A stretch of DNA of 64,000 bases from Glaciimonas immobilis (GCF_011947285.1 NZ_JAAOZT010000001.1:248001-312000); one strand, 5' to 3'; positions 1 to 8,660 are shown, counted from the first letter of the stretch. The notes: generated from the sequence alone by a model not told the origin. Numbers and translations are program-made.

Positions 1-2
1 TT

Positions 3-95
3 AAATGGGCCATGCTTCCATGGGTTATTCGCCGCCGAAAGCGTGGTGTGGCGGCGCGCCGGGCTTACGTGCCCAATGCTATTGCGATTAAATAG
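3..95 (+). CDS. Possible C-terminal end of an upstream gene (partial)
   Basis: A reading frame entering the window at base 3 stays open for 30 codons and stops at TAG 93-95. Its peptide is basic and ends in YVPNAIAIK. A second frame is open from base 1 to 156, so frame choice is uncertain. I recognise no family. It would be co-directional with opgD and may be the tail of the preceding gene, but chance openness over 90 bases is quite possible. Confidence 0.2.
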   Translation, partial: KWAMLPWVIRRRKRGVAARRAYVPNAIAIK

Positions 96-156
96 GAACG
101 TTTTTTGGTTGATAGGTACTAAACTGACCGTGTACTTAGTAATTTGTGCCAAGTAA

Positions 157-393
157 ATGCTTATGACTTCTGAAGCCACCGATTAACGAAACATGCTGTC
201 GGTGAGGTCAATCCGAAAAATATCGATAAATTCGGCGATAACTTTGAATTCACAGGCTACACTTTTGCGATGCAAATATGTAAGATTTTAAACGTTGAGT
301 GCTGCCTACAACAAAAACAATATCCCCCTTAAAACTGGACGCCGACTGGTCCGACTCGCCTTTCAATATAATTTTATTTGAGATTGCCTGCCC
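157..393. other. Intergenic region upstream of opgD
   Basis: AT-rich spacer in front of opgD with no convincing open frame or RNA gene. The opgD promoter is expected here, but I see no clear -35/-10 pair. Confidence 0.4.
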
Positions 394-2019
394 ATGATAA
401 ATCGCCGTACCTTTCTACATTCTGCCGCTGCCACAGCGACGCTCGCCGCTCTTGGCATTCCACTGGAAGTCATTGCCGCTAATCGCGTCAAATTTGGTAA
501 AGCCAGCGCCTTTTCTTTCGATGCTCTCATCGCAAAAGCGCAGGCGCAAGCGAAACAACCATATGCTCCTCAACGCACAGCACCGCGCGAAATACTCGAA
601 AAAATCGATTATGAAGCCCTCGGAAAAATTTCTTTCAATACTGATTACGCGTTGTTCGCAAATGGCCCCGGGCAATTTCCTGTGACTTTTTTTCACTTAG
701 GAAAATTTTTTCAGTCCCCGGTTCATATGCATCTTATCGATGGAAGCGGGCGCGGCGGCGCGGCGGTAGAGAGTGAGATTCTTTATGACGAAACTTATTT
801 TGACATGCCTGCCGATAGCCCTGCGCGTAAGATGCCGCGTGGCAGCGGCTTTGCTGGCTTCCGTTTTCAGGAAAGCACAACGGGTGACCAGAGCAAACTC
901 GACTGGCATAAGAACGACTGGGTTGCTTTTCTCGGCGCTTCTTATTTTCGGGCGATTGGTGACTTGTATCAATATGGTTTATCCGCTCGCGGTATCGCTC
1001 TTGACGTTGCGCAGGCCGGTCAGCCCGAAGAGTTTCCTAATTTCACGCATTTCTACTTTACGGTTCCGGAAGATAACAGCGATACCGTCGTCATCTACGC
1101 GATGCTGGAAGGCCCGAGTATTTGCGGCGCGTATAAATTTACTATGCAACGTGGCGCGGGTGTGACGATGGAAGTCGAGACTGCCTTGTTTTTGCGACGC
1201 GATATCGGGCGTTTCGGCATCGCTCCGGTAACTTCAATGAACTGGTTTTCTGAGGCGGTTAAAGCCACCGGATCTGACTGGCGTCCAGAAGTCCACGATT
1301 CGGACGGTCTGGCACTATGGAGCGGCGGTGGCGAGCATATCTGGCGTCCGTTAAATAATCCTGGTCAAACGATGGTCTCGGCCTTCGGGGACAACAATCC
1401 AAAAGGTTTTGGTTTGTTGCAACGCGATCGTAACTTTGATCATTATCAGGACGGCGTGCATTACGAGCGAAGGCCCAGCTTGTGGGTAGAGCCGCTGGAC
1501 GGTTGGGGTAAGGGCGCGGTGCAACTGGTTGAAATTCCGACCGACGACGAGATTCATGACAATATTGTGGCGATGTGGGTGCCGAGTGCAAAAGCGGTTG
1601 CTGGTAACAATTACCGTCTGCGGTATCGTCTGTATTGGCAAAAAGACGAGCCTTTTCCATCGCCGTTGGCCCGCTGTGTCGCCACCAGACTTGGCAACGG
1701 TGGTGTCCCGGGACAGCCGCGCCCCGAAAACGTGCGTAAATTCATGGTTGAGTTTATCGGTGCGCCGCTCGAAAAGCTGGCCTACGGTGAATTGCCGGAA
1801 GCAGTCCTGACCACCTCGCGCGGGGCGTTTTCTTATATCTTTACCGAGGCCGTACCCGATGGCGTGGCCGGTCACTGGCGCGCGCAATTTGATTTAAAGG
1901 TTGATGGCACCGCGCCAGTCGATATGCGTTTATTTTTGCGTCACAAAGATGTCACGCTGTCGGAGACCTGGCTATTCCTCTATAACCCATTCAAAACCCG
2001 CACCGTATACGGGAATTGA
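394..2019 (+). CDS. opgD: Glucan biosynthesis protein D (OpgD/MdoD)
   Basis: This 541-aa periplasmic protein belongs to the OpgG/OpgD family, which acts in synthesis or structuring of osmoregulated periplasmic glucans (beta-1,2 backbone). The N-terminus NRRTFLHSA at residues 3-11 is a twin-arginine (Tat) signal followed by an Ala-rich hydrophobic stretch; Tat export distinguishes OpgD from the Sec-exported OpgG. The mature part begins around residue 30 and runs through the family's beta-sandwich domains, with typical phrases such as GYSARGIALD-like and FWRPLNNP-like segments near residues 195 and 310. Length matches the family (about 540 aa). No opgH glucosyltransferase is adjacent in this window. 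A GC-rich inverted repeat follows the stop codon. Confidence 0.93.
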   Translation: MINRRTFLHSAAATATLAALGIPLEVIAANRVKFGKASAFSFDALIAKAQAQAKQPYAPQRTAPREILEKIDYEALGKISFNTDYALFANGPGQFPVTFFHLGKFFQSPVHMHLIDGSGRGGAAVESEILYDETYFDMPADSPARKMPRGSGFAGFRFQESTTGDQSKLDWHKNDWVAFLGASYFRAIGDLYQYGLSARGIALDVAQAGQPEEFPNFTHFYFTVPEDNSDTVVIYAMLEGPSICGAYKFTMQRGAGVTMEVETALFLRRDIGRFGIAPVTSMNWFSEAVKATGSDWRPEVHDSDGLALWSGGGEHIWRPLNNPGQTMVSAFGDNNPKGFGLLQRDRNFDHYQDGVHYERRPSLWVEPLDGWGKGAVQLVEIPTDDEIHDNIVAMWVPSAKAVAGNNYRLRYRLYWQKDEPFPSPLARCVATRLGNGGVPGQPRPENVRKFMVEFIGAPLEKLAYGELPEAVLTTSRGAFSYIFTEAVPDGVAGHWRAQFDLKVDGTAPVDMRLFLRHKDVTLSETWLFLYNPFKTRTVYGN

Positions 2020-2026
2020 TGTAACG

Positions 2027-2052
2027 CCGCGCAACTCTTAAGGGTTGCGCGG
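2027..2052. terminator. GC-rich hairpin after opgD
   Basis: CCGCGCAAC and GTTGCGCGG form a perfect 9-bp stem with an 8-nt loop just after opgD and before the convergent kinase gene. It lacks a U-run on either strand, so it is a terminator-like hairpin rather than a classical intrinsic terminator. Confidence 0.5.
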
Positions 2053-2120
2053 TGATGCGTGTTATTAAGTACGTGGGCAATTAACGCGCCTCCAACGCTC
2101 CCAAAGGCGACGCGCCCGAT

Positions 2121-3719
2121 TCAGTCCAGGGGCAAATTCAGCAGGACTGTGGTGCCGGTAGTACCGGTGCCGAAGATTTTTAGTATGCCGCCGAACTGGC
2201 GCGTACGTTCATGCATACCGAGGATTCCCCAAGCTTCGCCACACAGCAGATGCTGCGCGTCAATGCCTTTTCCGTTGTCTTTGATTTCAACGATGATGGC
2301 GTTTTGCTGGCACATTACATCGATTGTCACCTTTGACGCTCCAGCGTGACGGACCACGTTGGTCAGCGATTCCTGAACTACCCGGAACAACATGGTGCTG
2401 CGCTCTGGGTCCAGTTCAATATCCATTACGTCAGGACGAATGTTGCATTGGCATTGCAGATTGGTACGCTCTTGTATCTGGTCCGTATACCACTCCAGCG
2501 CCGCCCACACCCCAAGATGATCAAGCACGCTGGGCCGCAGATCGACAATAATTCGGCGCACCGTTTCAACTGCCATGTCCACTTGGGCGGTCGCGTCTTC
2601 CAAAAGAGGGTCTGCGGGTTTGCCGGGCACATGTGATCGTTCAATGGAGACCGTTAGATTGGCCTTGATACCGGTGAGCAAACCGCCCAGCTCGTCATGA
2701 ATTTCGCGCGCGATACGTTTTCGCTCCTCTTCCTTGACTCTCTCCTGGTGCTCTGATAATTGTCGCAACTGGACATAGGATTGCTGTAAATCCAGTTCTG
2801 CGCGGGTGCGATCGGCGTCCAGTTGGTCGGCGATAAGCATACTGTATTGATGGGACCTGTTAATCTCCTTTAAATACACCAGCATCATGACGGAGGAGGA
2901 AATCAGCCCGCTTGTACGTCCGAGGTACCAACCCATAGACAGACGGCTGCCGCCTGCCATGGTAATGGCGTTGTCGCATAAGAGGGCTATCAAAGAGATC
3001 GCAAGCCATACATGCAGCACATTACGGAAGCGGCTGGCCCGCCATAAAAAGAATAACGCCAGTAGAAGCAGAAATTGAAGCGCGGGGGCGATCCCGGAGG
3101 TCGTAATGCCACGGTAGTCGCCGTTAACATCCAATACCGGTAAATACTCTATAAAGATCGAGGTTAAAGCGGCAGTCGCAGTAAATGCAAAAACTAACAC
3201 GAGGGCCGTGCGTCGCAGGGATTGGGGATGGTCGAATGTAATGTGGTTAGGATGATGCAGCTCACTCCACGCGAAAAGCAATATGCCTATCGCAGGTCCA
3301 GCGTGCCAAAACAGCCACAGCCAACTACTGGTTTGCGGTCCGCCGAACAATACCTGCCCTTCTACAAACACGCCGCGAAATGAACAGAACTGCAACACCA
3401 GCACGGCCGCGGTGTAACAACATCCGGCGCTCAAATGTAATAGCGCTACTGATCGTGTGGCCTTGTAATGACCATACATCTGATATGCAGTGATCATGTA
3501 GGTGCCGATGACTGCGGTTTGATAAATAGCAAGAAACGACGGGACTTGGGGCCACCTCAATTGAGCGAACGGAAATATGAGTAAGGTGAGTATCCCCAAC
3601 GCCATGCAGATTCCTATTGCAAACTTCCGTTGGCGAAGTGTTGCCACTCGAATCGCGGGCGAAGATGCGACCCGATCACAAGGGAGCATCGGCACGTCGG
3701 TTGCTGTCCCGCTATACAT
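2121..3719 (-). CDS. Orphan NarX-like sensor histidine kinase with MASE4-like membrane sensor
   Basis: A 532-aa sensor kinase. Residues 35-285 hold about seven hydrophobic segments resembling the MASE4 membrane-associated sensor domain. A short linker (about 290-330, likely helical) leads to a HisKA_3 dimerisation domain with the phosphoacceptor motif REIHDELGG, His about residue 341. A HATPase_c domain follows, with an N-box (ESLTNVVRHA near 455) and a G-box (DNGKGI). This H-box marks the NarX/DegS class, whose partners are NarL/LuxR-type regulators. No response regulator lies next to it, so it is an orphan in this window. The signal sensed is unknown. MASE4 domains are more usual on GGDEF proteins, so that assignment is tentative; the kinase call is firm. 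Confidence 0.85.
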   Translation of the reverse strand: MYSGTATDVPMLPCDRVASSPAIRVATLRQRKFAIGICMALGILTLLIFPFAQLRWPQVPSFLAIYQTAVIGTYMITAYQMYGHYKATRSVALLHLSAGCCYTAAVLVLQFCSFRGVFVEGQVLFGGPQTSSWLWLFWHAGPAIGILLFAWSELHHPNHITFDHPQSLRRTALVLVFAFTATAALTSIFIEYLPVLDVNGDYRGITTSGIAPALQFLLLLALFFLWRASRFRNVLHVWLAISLIALLCDNAITMAGGSRLSMGWYLGRTSGLISSSVMMLVYLKEINRSHQYSMLIADQLDADRTRAELDLQQSYVQLRQLSEHQERVKEEERKRIAREIHDELGGLLTGIKANLTVSIERSHVPGKPADPLLEDATAQVDMAVETVRRIIVDLRPSVLDHLGVWAALEWYTDQIQERTNLQCQCNIRPDVMDIELDPERSTMLFRVVQESLTNVVRHAGASKVTIDVMCQQNAIIVEIKDNGKGIDAQHLLCGEAWGILGMHERTRQFGGILKIFGTGTTGTTVLLNLPLD

Positions 3720-3762
3720 GATGGTGAATCTCCGTAATGGAGTTAATTTTCATTAACTGGGT

Positions 3763-3960
3763 GTGACTTGTGGTCAATTTTTGTTATTTATGGATACCCA
3801 CAGTGGCTCAAAGCAGAGAACGGCATTTGTTCCAGTTAAACGTGGCGTTAATTCGCAGTGTTCGAACTGCACAGTGTTGAAGAACCTGTGTCGGGCAAAC
3901 TTTGGTATCGCGTCGTTCTCTTTTTTCATGGTTTATTATTTTACTAAACGTGAAGCGTGA
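3763..3960 (+). CDS. Small ORF with FNR-like Cys cluster, possibly a remnant
   Basis: A 65-aa ORF divergent from the kinase. It contains SQCSNCTVLKNLC (residues about 32-44), reminiscent of the N-terminal Fe-S cysteines of FNR-family regulators. The spacing is C-x2-C-x6-C, whereas classical FNR has x5 between the last two. After this cluster the frame becomes a short hydrophobic tail and stops, with no cNMP-binding or HTH domain. It may be a decayed 5' end of an FNR-type gene or a chance ORF. No good ribosome-binding site is seen. Confidence 0.2.
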   Translation: MTCGQFLLFMDTHSGSKQRTAFVPVKRGVNSQCSNCTVLKNLCRANFGIASFSFFMVYYFTKREA

Positions 3961-4305
3961 GCCGGACACCGGGACGCCAAATGTTGCATGTTACCAAAAT
4001 ATAATGTAGATATTTTGTCTATGATCGCTTAAATCCTACTTGATAGCTAGTTTGAATATCAACAGATCGATAAAGAGTGCATATTACTTAGCGCGCCCAG
4101 CGGCAGATAGCGTGAGAGATACAACGTGGTGGACGCAATTGCGTGATATCGGGGAATGATAGCTAAGCTCGCCGCAGATGCATGGGTAATCGTCTATCGA
4201 CTATGGTGAGTATTCGAATGAAATTATATGCAACGCATGCAAGGACCAGTCTGCGGTGGCCCAGTCGAACGTTATCTACGGCGCATGTGCCTGTCGGCGC
4301 CTTAG
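3961..4305. other. Gene-free spacer
   Basis: AT-rich stretch between the small Cys-cluster ORF and the unknown gene at 4306. I see no convincing gene, RNA or terminator. Confidence 0.4.
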
Positions 4306-4749
4306 TCATTGCGCACGCCTTTTTTTGTGCTCCGCTACCGCGTCGGTCATCAAGTCGCCGATGTCGCGCATCAGTTGACACTCCACAGTCAGGTGTCTGA
4401 TAATTTCACCTATGGCCGAAACTGTGCCGCCCTCCAGTGTCGTGTTGAGACTGCAAGCCGCAATAGATACCATCTCACCAATGGCCTCTAATCCACGTGA
4501 AATAACATCGAGTTCGTTTTCTGCATGCTTGGCGATTGCCTCGGCTTGCAATGCTTCGTCGTCGGTTATTGGTGCGTAAGACGAAACAGAGTCATTAATA
4601 CCTTTCAGCAAAAATCCGATCTCATACGGTGCACGGCTGATATTGCGGAAGTGCGGGTTAATTTTTGGAGTTAATGCCACAAGTGGAGTTTGCTTGGTAG
4701 TTCCAATCCCGCTCTCTTTTTTCTTAGGGCCAAGATTAGTGTACATCAT
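4306..4749 (-). CDS. Hypothetical small protein beside an XRE regulator
   Basis: A 147-aa protein I do not recognise by name. The first 40 residues are polar and likely flexible. Residues about 65-145 are predicted to be mainly helical and end in a basic KKRR tail. No signal peptide or membrane segment is visible. An AAGGG stretch about 12 nt before the double ATG could serve as the Shine-Dalgarno sequence. It is transcribed divergently from the XRE gene starting at 4979, and the two probably share a control region. Its shape recalls small helical DUF3077/DUF6124-like proteins of Proteobacteria, but that is only an impression. Function is unknown. Confidence 0.6.
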   Translation of the reverse strand: MMYTNLGPKKKESGIGTTKQTPLVALTPKINPHFRNISRAPYEIGFLLKGINDSVSSYAPITDDEALQAEAIAKHAENELDVISRGLEAIGEMVSIAACSLNTTLEGGTVSAIGEIIRHLTVECQLMRDIGDLMTDAVAEHKKRRAQ

Positions 4750-4978
4750 GATTTGACACCCTTCAAAGATTGATTGTGTAAAACATATCGGCCTGCCATT
4801 ACGTACTTGAGAAGGCCGGAAATGGATGCCATCAAATGATGAGACATACTTTATTGATATGCGACATAATATGATTATTGATCTTTTTGTGTCTCATTGC
4901 AACATCGTGTGTCCTTTTCGCCTCATGAATCGCAATCCACTATCTATGTCTTATGTAGACTTGACGTGTTGGATAATT

Positions 4979-5320
4979 ATGAATACGAATCACGAATTGG
5001 CATTGGGGCAATCTATCGGTAAAGTCCTCGGCTTCTATCGAAAGAAGATAGGCTTAACGCAAGATCAGGTAGCAGAACGGCTTGGTGTGGAGCGAGAGAC
5101 TATCTCTAGATTTGAGCGTGGTGCGGTAATTCCGCCAATTCCACGACTATTTGAACTAGCTGAGATTTATGGCTGCACAGCAGGGGAGTTGCTTACCCAA
5201 GGATCAGCCAGAGCGCTTGATCAAGCTGAAGACATTGCAAACATGCTGGGGGGAATGAATGAGAGTGATCGGAAGCTAGCATTGGCGATCATGCGTGAAT
5301 TGTCTGCTCACTTGAAATAA
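4979..5320 (+). CDS. XRE-family HTH transcriptional regulator
   Basis: A 113-aa protein with a classical lambda-repressor-type helix-turn-helix at residues about 10-65, seen as KIGLTQDQVAERLGVERETIS followed by RFERG and LFELAEIYGC. A short helical tail follows. The open frame extends upstream to 4826, but those codons look non-coding (Cys/Met/Ile-rich, no domain), so I place the start at ATG 4979, which begins MNTNHELALGQ. It is divergent from the unknown gene at 4306-4749 and plausibly represses that gene and itself. It could be a phage-type or antitoxin-like repressor. Confidence 0.82.
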   Translation: MNTNHELALGQSIGKVLGFYRKKIGLTQDQVAERLGVERETISRFERGAVIPPIPRLFELAEIYGCTAGELLTQGSARALDQAEDIANMLGGMNESDRKLALAIMRELSAHLK

Positions 5321-5704
5321 ACTTTGCAAGTGAACAGGTTTATATCATCAGCCAATAACTTGCTGGCACCTTCAGGCCGGTTCTGAAGCTGGTGGGGCAA
5401 GATTTGATGTCTGACTTGAATCGCATCACTCGATACCCATTGTTTATGAGCGACTTCTTAACTACTATGCGCCGGACGGAAGACATCAGCTGCGATGGAC
5501 ATTGCGGCTATGGTGACGGGTTGCTGGCTTTGACGGGACGCTATTGTGATGTTGATTGCGCGATGATTTTAAGCTGAGCGCGGGGCTTCAGTGCGCTCAG
5601 AAAAGGTTTTAGGTTGATATAAAAATTGCTTTACTCATTGCATTCTTAGGCTAATATAAAGAATTAGATTTTTAATAACTATCTTGATCTGAACCTCTAT
5701 TCTT
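5321..5704. other. Intergenic region upstream of yedK
   Basis: A 380-bp stretch with a 61-codon open frame (5392-5577) that I do not regard as a gene because it lacks a recognisable domain or ribosome-binding site. The last 100 bases before yedK are very AT-rich and probably hold its promoter. Confidence 0.4.
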
Positions 5705-6388
5705 ATGTGCGGACGCATTACTCAAACCAGAACTGCTGAGTCCTATGCCCGAGAAATGGGCTGGACTGACGCGCAATATCGACAACAGGATTGGCAGCCA
5801 AACTGGAATGTGCCGCCCGGTAGCGAGCCACTATTGATGCATCAGTTCGGCGGCAAGAGAGCTGTCGATTCGGTCCCTTGGGGCTTTCGTCCAAAGTGGG
5901 CAGTCGACAGAAAACTGCCGATGATGATCAATGCGCGGTTGGAAAAGGCGGCGACCGGTCCTGCGTTTCGAGGGATGTTTCGGAACGGACGCGCGATTGT
6001 CCCTGCCGAAGGATGGTTTGAATGGACCGGAGAAAAGGGCCATAAACAGCCTTGGTATATCAAGCTGAAAAGCGGTGGGCCGATGTTCCTCGCTGCAATC
6101 ACTGATTTCAGACCGGACAGAGAATTACAAGAGGGTTCTGGATTTGTGATTGTGACCGCTGCGGCCGAGGGCGGGCTGGTGGATGTCCATGATCGGCGAC
6201 CGGTTGTCCTGGCGGCCGAGGATGCATTGTTGTGGATGGATAATAGCTTGTCGTCTGAGCAGGCGGAACAGATTGCCCGCCAGATGGCGCTGGGTCCGGA
6301 TTGCTTTGAATGGTTTATGGTCTCTACCGAGGTAAATCGCGCCGGGAGAAGTGAGCCGTTTATGGTGGAGGCGCTAGCAAACCGGTAA
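5705..6388 (+). CDS. yedK: SRAP-family abasic-site shield / SOS response-associated protein (YedK)
   Basis: A 227-aa SRAP-domain protein (HMCES/YedK family). These proteins form a thiazolidine DNA-protein crosslink with abasic sites in single-stranded DNA through the amino-terminal Cys. The protein starts MCGRITQ, so Cys2 becomes the catalytic N-terminus after Met removal. The other active-site residues are in place: Asn76 in MMINARLE, Glu106 in GWFEW and His162 in VDVHDRRP (E. coli N75, E105, H160). Length is typical. It is monocistronic and sits immediately left of the ssrA-associated island, so it probably belongs to the core genome. Confidence 0.93.
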   Translation: MCGRITQTRTAESYAREMGWTDAQYRQQDWQPNWNVPPGSEPLLMHQFGGKRAVDSVPWGFRPKWAVDRKLPMMINARLEKAATGPAFRGMFRNGRAIVPAEGWFEWTGEKGHKQPWYIKLKSGGPMFLAAITDFRPDRELQEGSGFVIVTAAAEGGLVDVHDRRPVVLAAEDALLWMDNSLSSEQAEQIARQMALGPDCFEWFMVSTEVNRAGRSEPFMVEALANR

Positions 6389-6513
6389 TCAATTGATGTT
6401 GATCGTAACGTCCGTTATCAACCGTAATACTCCACCGACGAGACTGTCCGCCTATCCGCTGGGTATTGAAAAGCTGTCGGACAATGTACAAAAATGCCGC
6501 CATTTTGTGATCA

Positions 6514-6535
6514 TTTTGGGCGAAACAGCCCAAAA
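6514..6535. terminator. Perfect hairpin downstream of yedK
   Basis: TTTTGGGC and GCCCAAAA form a perfect 8-bp stem around GAAACA. The A/T tracts at the stem base would let it end transcription from either side (yedK from the left, island genes from the right), although the run after the GC core is only four bases. Confidence 0.5.
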
Positions 6536-6582
6536 CAACCCAAATAATGACGGTATTAATTGATTAAGTCTTTGATTTAAAA

Positions 6583-6619
6583 AAATCTTGGTGGGCGGCG
6601 GGAATCGAACCCGCGTCCA
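6583..6619. repeat. Left attachment-site repeat of the ssrA island
   Basis: This 37-bp segment repeats the 3' end of ssrA found at 11703-11741. It covers the flanking AAATCTTGG, the CCA end, the acceptor 3' strand and the T-arm (GAATCGAACCCGCGTCCA). It differs from the functional copy by a 2-base gap in the acceptor stem, so it cannot fold into a full acceptor arm. This is what is left when an element integrates by site-specific recombination into a tmRNA gene: one copy restores the RNA gene and the other marks the far end. Confidence 0.8.
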
Positions 6620-6777
6620 CCCCTAGTATCCATGTGGTTTCAAGACGGTTTTCAATGTTGTCGCGGATTTGTCGCATGACTTTAAATCTTCATCTGCCCG
6701 CGCGCCGGTTGTTTTCTTCTGCTGACCATCTTCTAGCGACGGGTAACGAGTAACAGGACGTACCATCCACTTTCCAA

Positions 6778-8127
6778 TTAGCTTCTTGATGCGCCGAGTT
6801 CGGGGGCGTGAAGTCCCGTCTGAAACGATTTTGCTTGTGCTCGCGTACCCGCATAAATGGCGTCCCATAACTTCATCGGGAAATCTGGAGGAAGTCGAGG
6901 TCGGACAGCTTCGAATATGTTTTCCACCTCGGAGCTAATTCTTATCATTGTTTCAAACGCTTCTGGCAGGCCTGATTTTTGGGCTAGCACTTGCCAATGT
7001 CGGGCCTGGATTTCTACCATCTTACGGTGCATGCTTTTTCCACGTACGCCCATGGCCATCGGAGCCTTGAATTTGCTCTGTTTATTTGGGGCATTCCCGA
7101 TGACTGGCCAGAAAGAGAGTACATCGTAGAAGGGGGTCAGCATATAGCCACCTCCCTGTTGCAATGCAATGGAAAAATTCTTTGCATGACCGTCTAATGC
7201 GGCTAAGAGCCAGAACACAAAATGGACCAGCAAGAAGCGCAAACGGTCGTCTTCCCGATTTTGGCTGGCCTCCAATTTCGACAGAATGTCCACGATGCCT
7301 GGACCACCGTCGACCTCATATTTTTTAGAACTGGGGAGCCCGAATACCTGACAAAAGTCTTCTTGTGGTAGGCGAGCGAGCCATCCATTATCATCCATCC
7401 ACCGGCGGTCAAAGCGTTCCACTACCAAGACTTTCTGCCCGAGGAATGAGGTCATGTCTGTCACTGCCACGTTAAATCCAATCGCAGTCAGTAGTTGTGC
7501 GCATAACCATTCGTTTTCGACAGAGGTGCGCATGTCCATTCCCTTGTATCCGCCGATTAAGCCCAAAGGTAATTTGAGGATGTGAGACGTAGGCGTGGCA
7601 CCTTGAGGAAGATGCCACTCATCGCCTATGCGAAGCAATGCCGTCTTTTCTTGTGCTCCAGCAAGCGAAATACGAAAAGGATTGTCTTCAGGAGCCTGGG
7701 CCGGTGTAGTTCCTCTGGATGCGTCGATTAAGATTTGAGAAACGTCTGCTTCTGACAGAGGGCGGCTGTCAATTCTGTCGAATCCTTCGGGTTTTTCACC
7801 TAGCGGTAAAAGCTGTACTGCCCCGACACAATCGCGTCCTATTGCTTCAAGTAGCGAGTAGGCGTCCGTATCTTTTGTTGTGAATTTCTTTTGCAGGCGC
7901 TCACGAATGTGCTGGGCGTCCGGAAGTAGATTGTCAAAATAGTTTTGAACGACTTCACCGCGTATTTCGCCGCCAGCAATTGGAATAGGCAAGGAAATTG
8001 ACAGCGGACGCGCATATTCGGAAGCAAGCCATGACGACTCATACTCAAAGATGCTTACTCCTAAACGAGATTTTGACCACGTGCCAACCAACTGCCCGTT
8101 CATCCAAACCGCAAGTTCTTGCGCCAT
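6778..8127 (-). CDS. hipA: HipA-family serine/threonine kinase toxin
   Basis: A 449-aa HipA kinase. In E. coli HipA phosphorylates glutamyl-tRNA synthetase, halts translation and promotes persistence. The N-terminal couple domain (about residues 5-105) is followed by the kinase fold. Visible functional residues are Ser154 in FRISLAGAQEKTAL (the P-loop autophosphorylation site, Ser150 in E. coli), Asp312 in LDGHAKNF (catalytic, Asp309) and Asp335 in PFYDVLS (metal binding, Asp332). All key residues are intact, so the toxin should be active. It begins 7 nt after hipB ends, giving a hipB-hipA operon inside the ssrA island. The C-terminus (after about 425) is Ala/Ser-rich and may be extended. Confidence 0.93.
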   Translation of the reverse strand: MAQELAVWMNGQLVGTWSKSRLGVSIFEYESSWLASEYARPLSISLPIPIAGGEIRGEVVQNYFDNLLPDAQHIRERLQKKFTTKDTDAYSLLEAIGRDCVGAVQLLPLGEKPEGFDRIDSRPLSEADVSQILIDASRGTTPAQAPEDNPFRISLAGAQEKTALLRIGDEWHLPQGATPTSHILKLPLGLIGGYKGMDMRTSVENEWLCAQLLTAIGFNVAVTDMTSFLGQKVLVVERFDRRWMDDNGWLARLPQEDFCQVFGLPSSKKYEVDGGPGIVDILSKLEASQNREDDRLRFLLVHFVFWLLAALDGHAKNFSIALQQGGGYMLTPFYDVLSFWPVIGNAPNKQSKFKAPMAMGVRGKSMHRKMVEIQARHWQVLAQKSGLPEAFETMIRISSEVENIFEAVRPRLPPDFPMKLWDAIYAGTRAQAKSFQTGLHAPELGASRS

Positions 8128-8134
8128 TGTTTAG

Positions 8135-8638
8135 TTACCACTTCTTCTTTGTATTGGAAAGCTTAATAGGCTTGTCAAGGGTCTTTCGAGGAGGCAATAG
8201 CCCCTGCTTTGTTAATGGAGGTTTGGGAGGCAATGAGTCTGAGACTGAAGAAAATTGCGTTCTTGTTTTGACGTCAGTGGACCTTTGTTTACTCTTGAGT
8301 AGCTCTTCATAGCTTTGTAATTTCAGATGATGTTGGGGCGCTGCTACTGCGCCACCCCCTCGTTTTGCTCGTTCGGGCTTCTTCACTGGTTCTTCAGTCA
8401 CTGAGTTTGAGCGCTCGGACCGCACATCTGTCTCAATTCCTAACTTTGCATCTAATAAATGTAAAATTTGCAAAAGCTTATCGACGCTAATTGAGCCAGG
8501 CTCCCCTTCTATTTGAGCGACGCGCGACTGTCCAATGCCGAGCTTATCGCCTAAGTCTGCTTGAGACCAGCCTTTTGCTCTGCGTAATGACTTAAAGTGA
8601 GTAGATAGTTGGGCGGCGGACGTAAGAGTGAGCATCAT
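8135..8638 (-). CDS. hipB: HipB-like antitoxin with an unusually long C-terminal tail
   Basis: A 167-aa protein with an XRE helix-turn-helix at residues about 10-68 (RRAKGWSQADLGDKLGIGQS, then RVAQIEG). As the upstream partner of hipA it should bind HipA and repress the operon. E. coli HipB is 88 aa; here about 95 extra residues follow the HTH. They are rich in Lys, Pro and Ser, look disordered, and end TKKKW. Two ATG codons are adjacent at 8638 and 8635; either could be used. Palindromes just upstream (8661-8681 and 8704-8719) are likely operators. Confidence 0.88.
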   Translation of the reverse strand: MMLTLTSAAQLSTHFKSLRRAKGWSQADLGDKLGIGQSRVAQIEGEPGSISVDKLLQILHLLDAKLGIETDVRSERSNSVTEEPVKKPERAKRGGGAVAAPQHHLKLQSYEELLKSKQRSTDVKTRTQFSSVSDSLPPKPPLTKQGLLPPRKTLDKPIKLSNTKKKW

Positions 8639-8660
8639 GAGTGCATTTTATTATAAATAT

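Noticed and set aside
5392-5577. 61-codon ORF between the XRE gene and yedK
   Set aside because: No recognisable domain or start signal; length is within chance.
6583-6622. Possible tRNA gene on the minus strand
   Set aside because: Only a T-arm and a shortened acceptor 3' strand are present; no anticodon or D-arm follows. It matches the ssrA 3' end, so it is an attachment-site copy.
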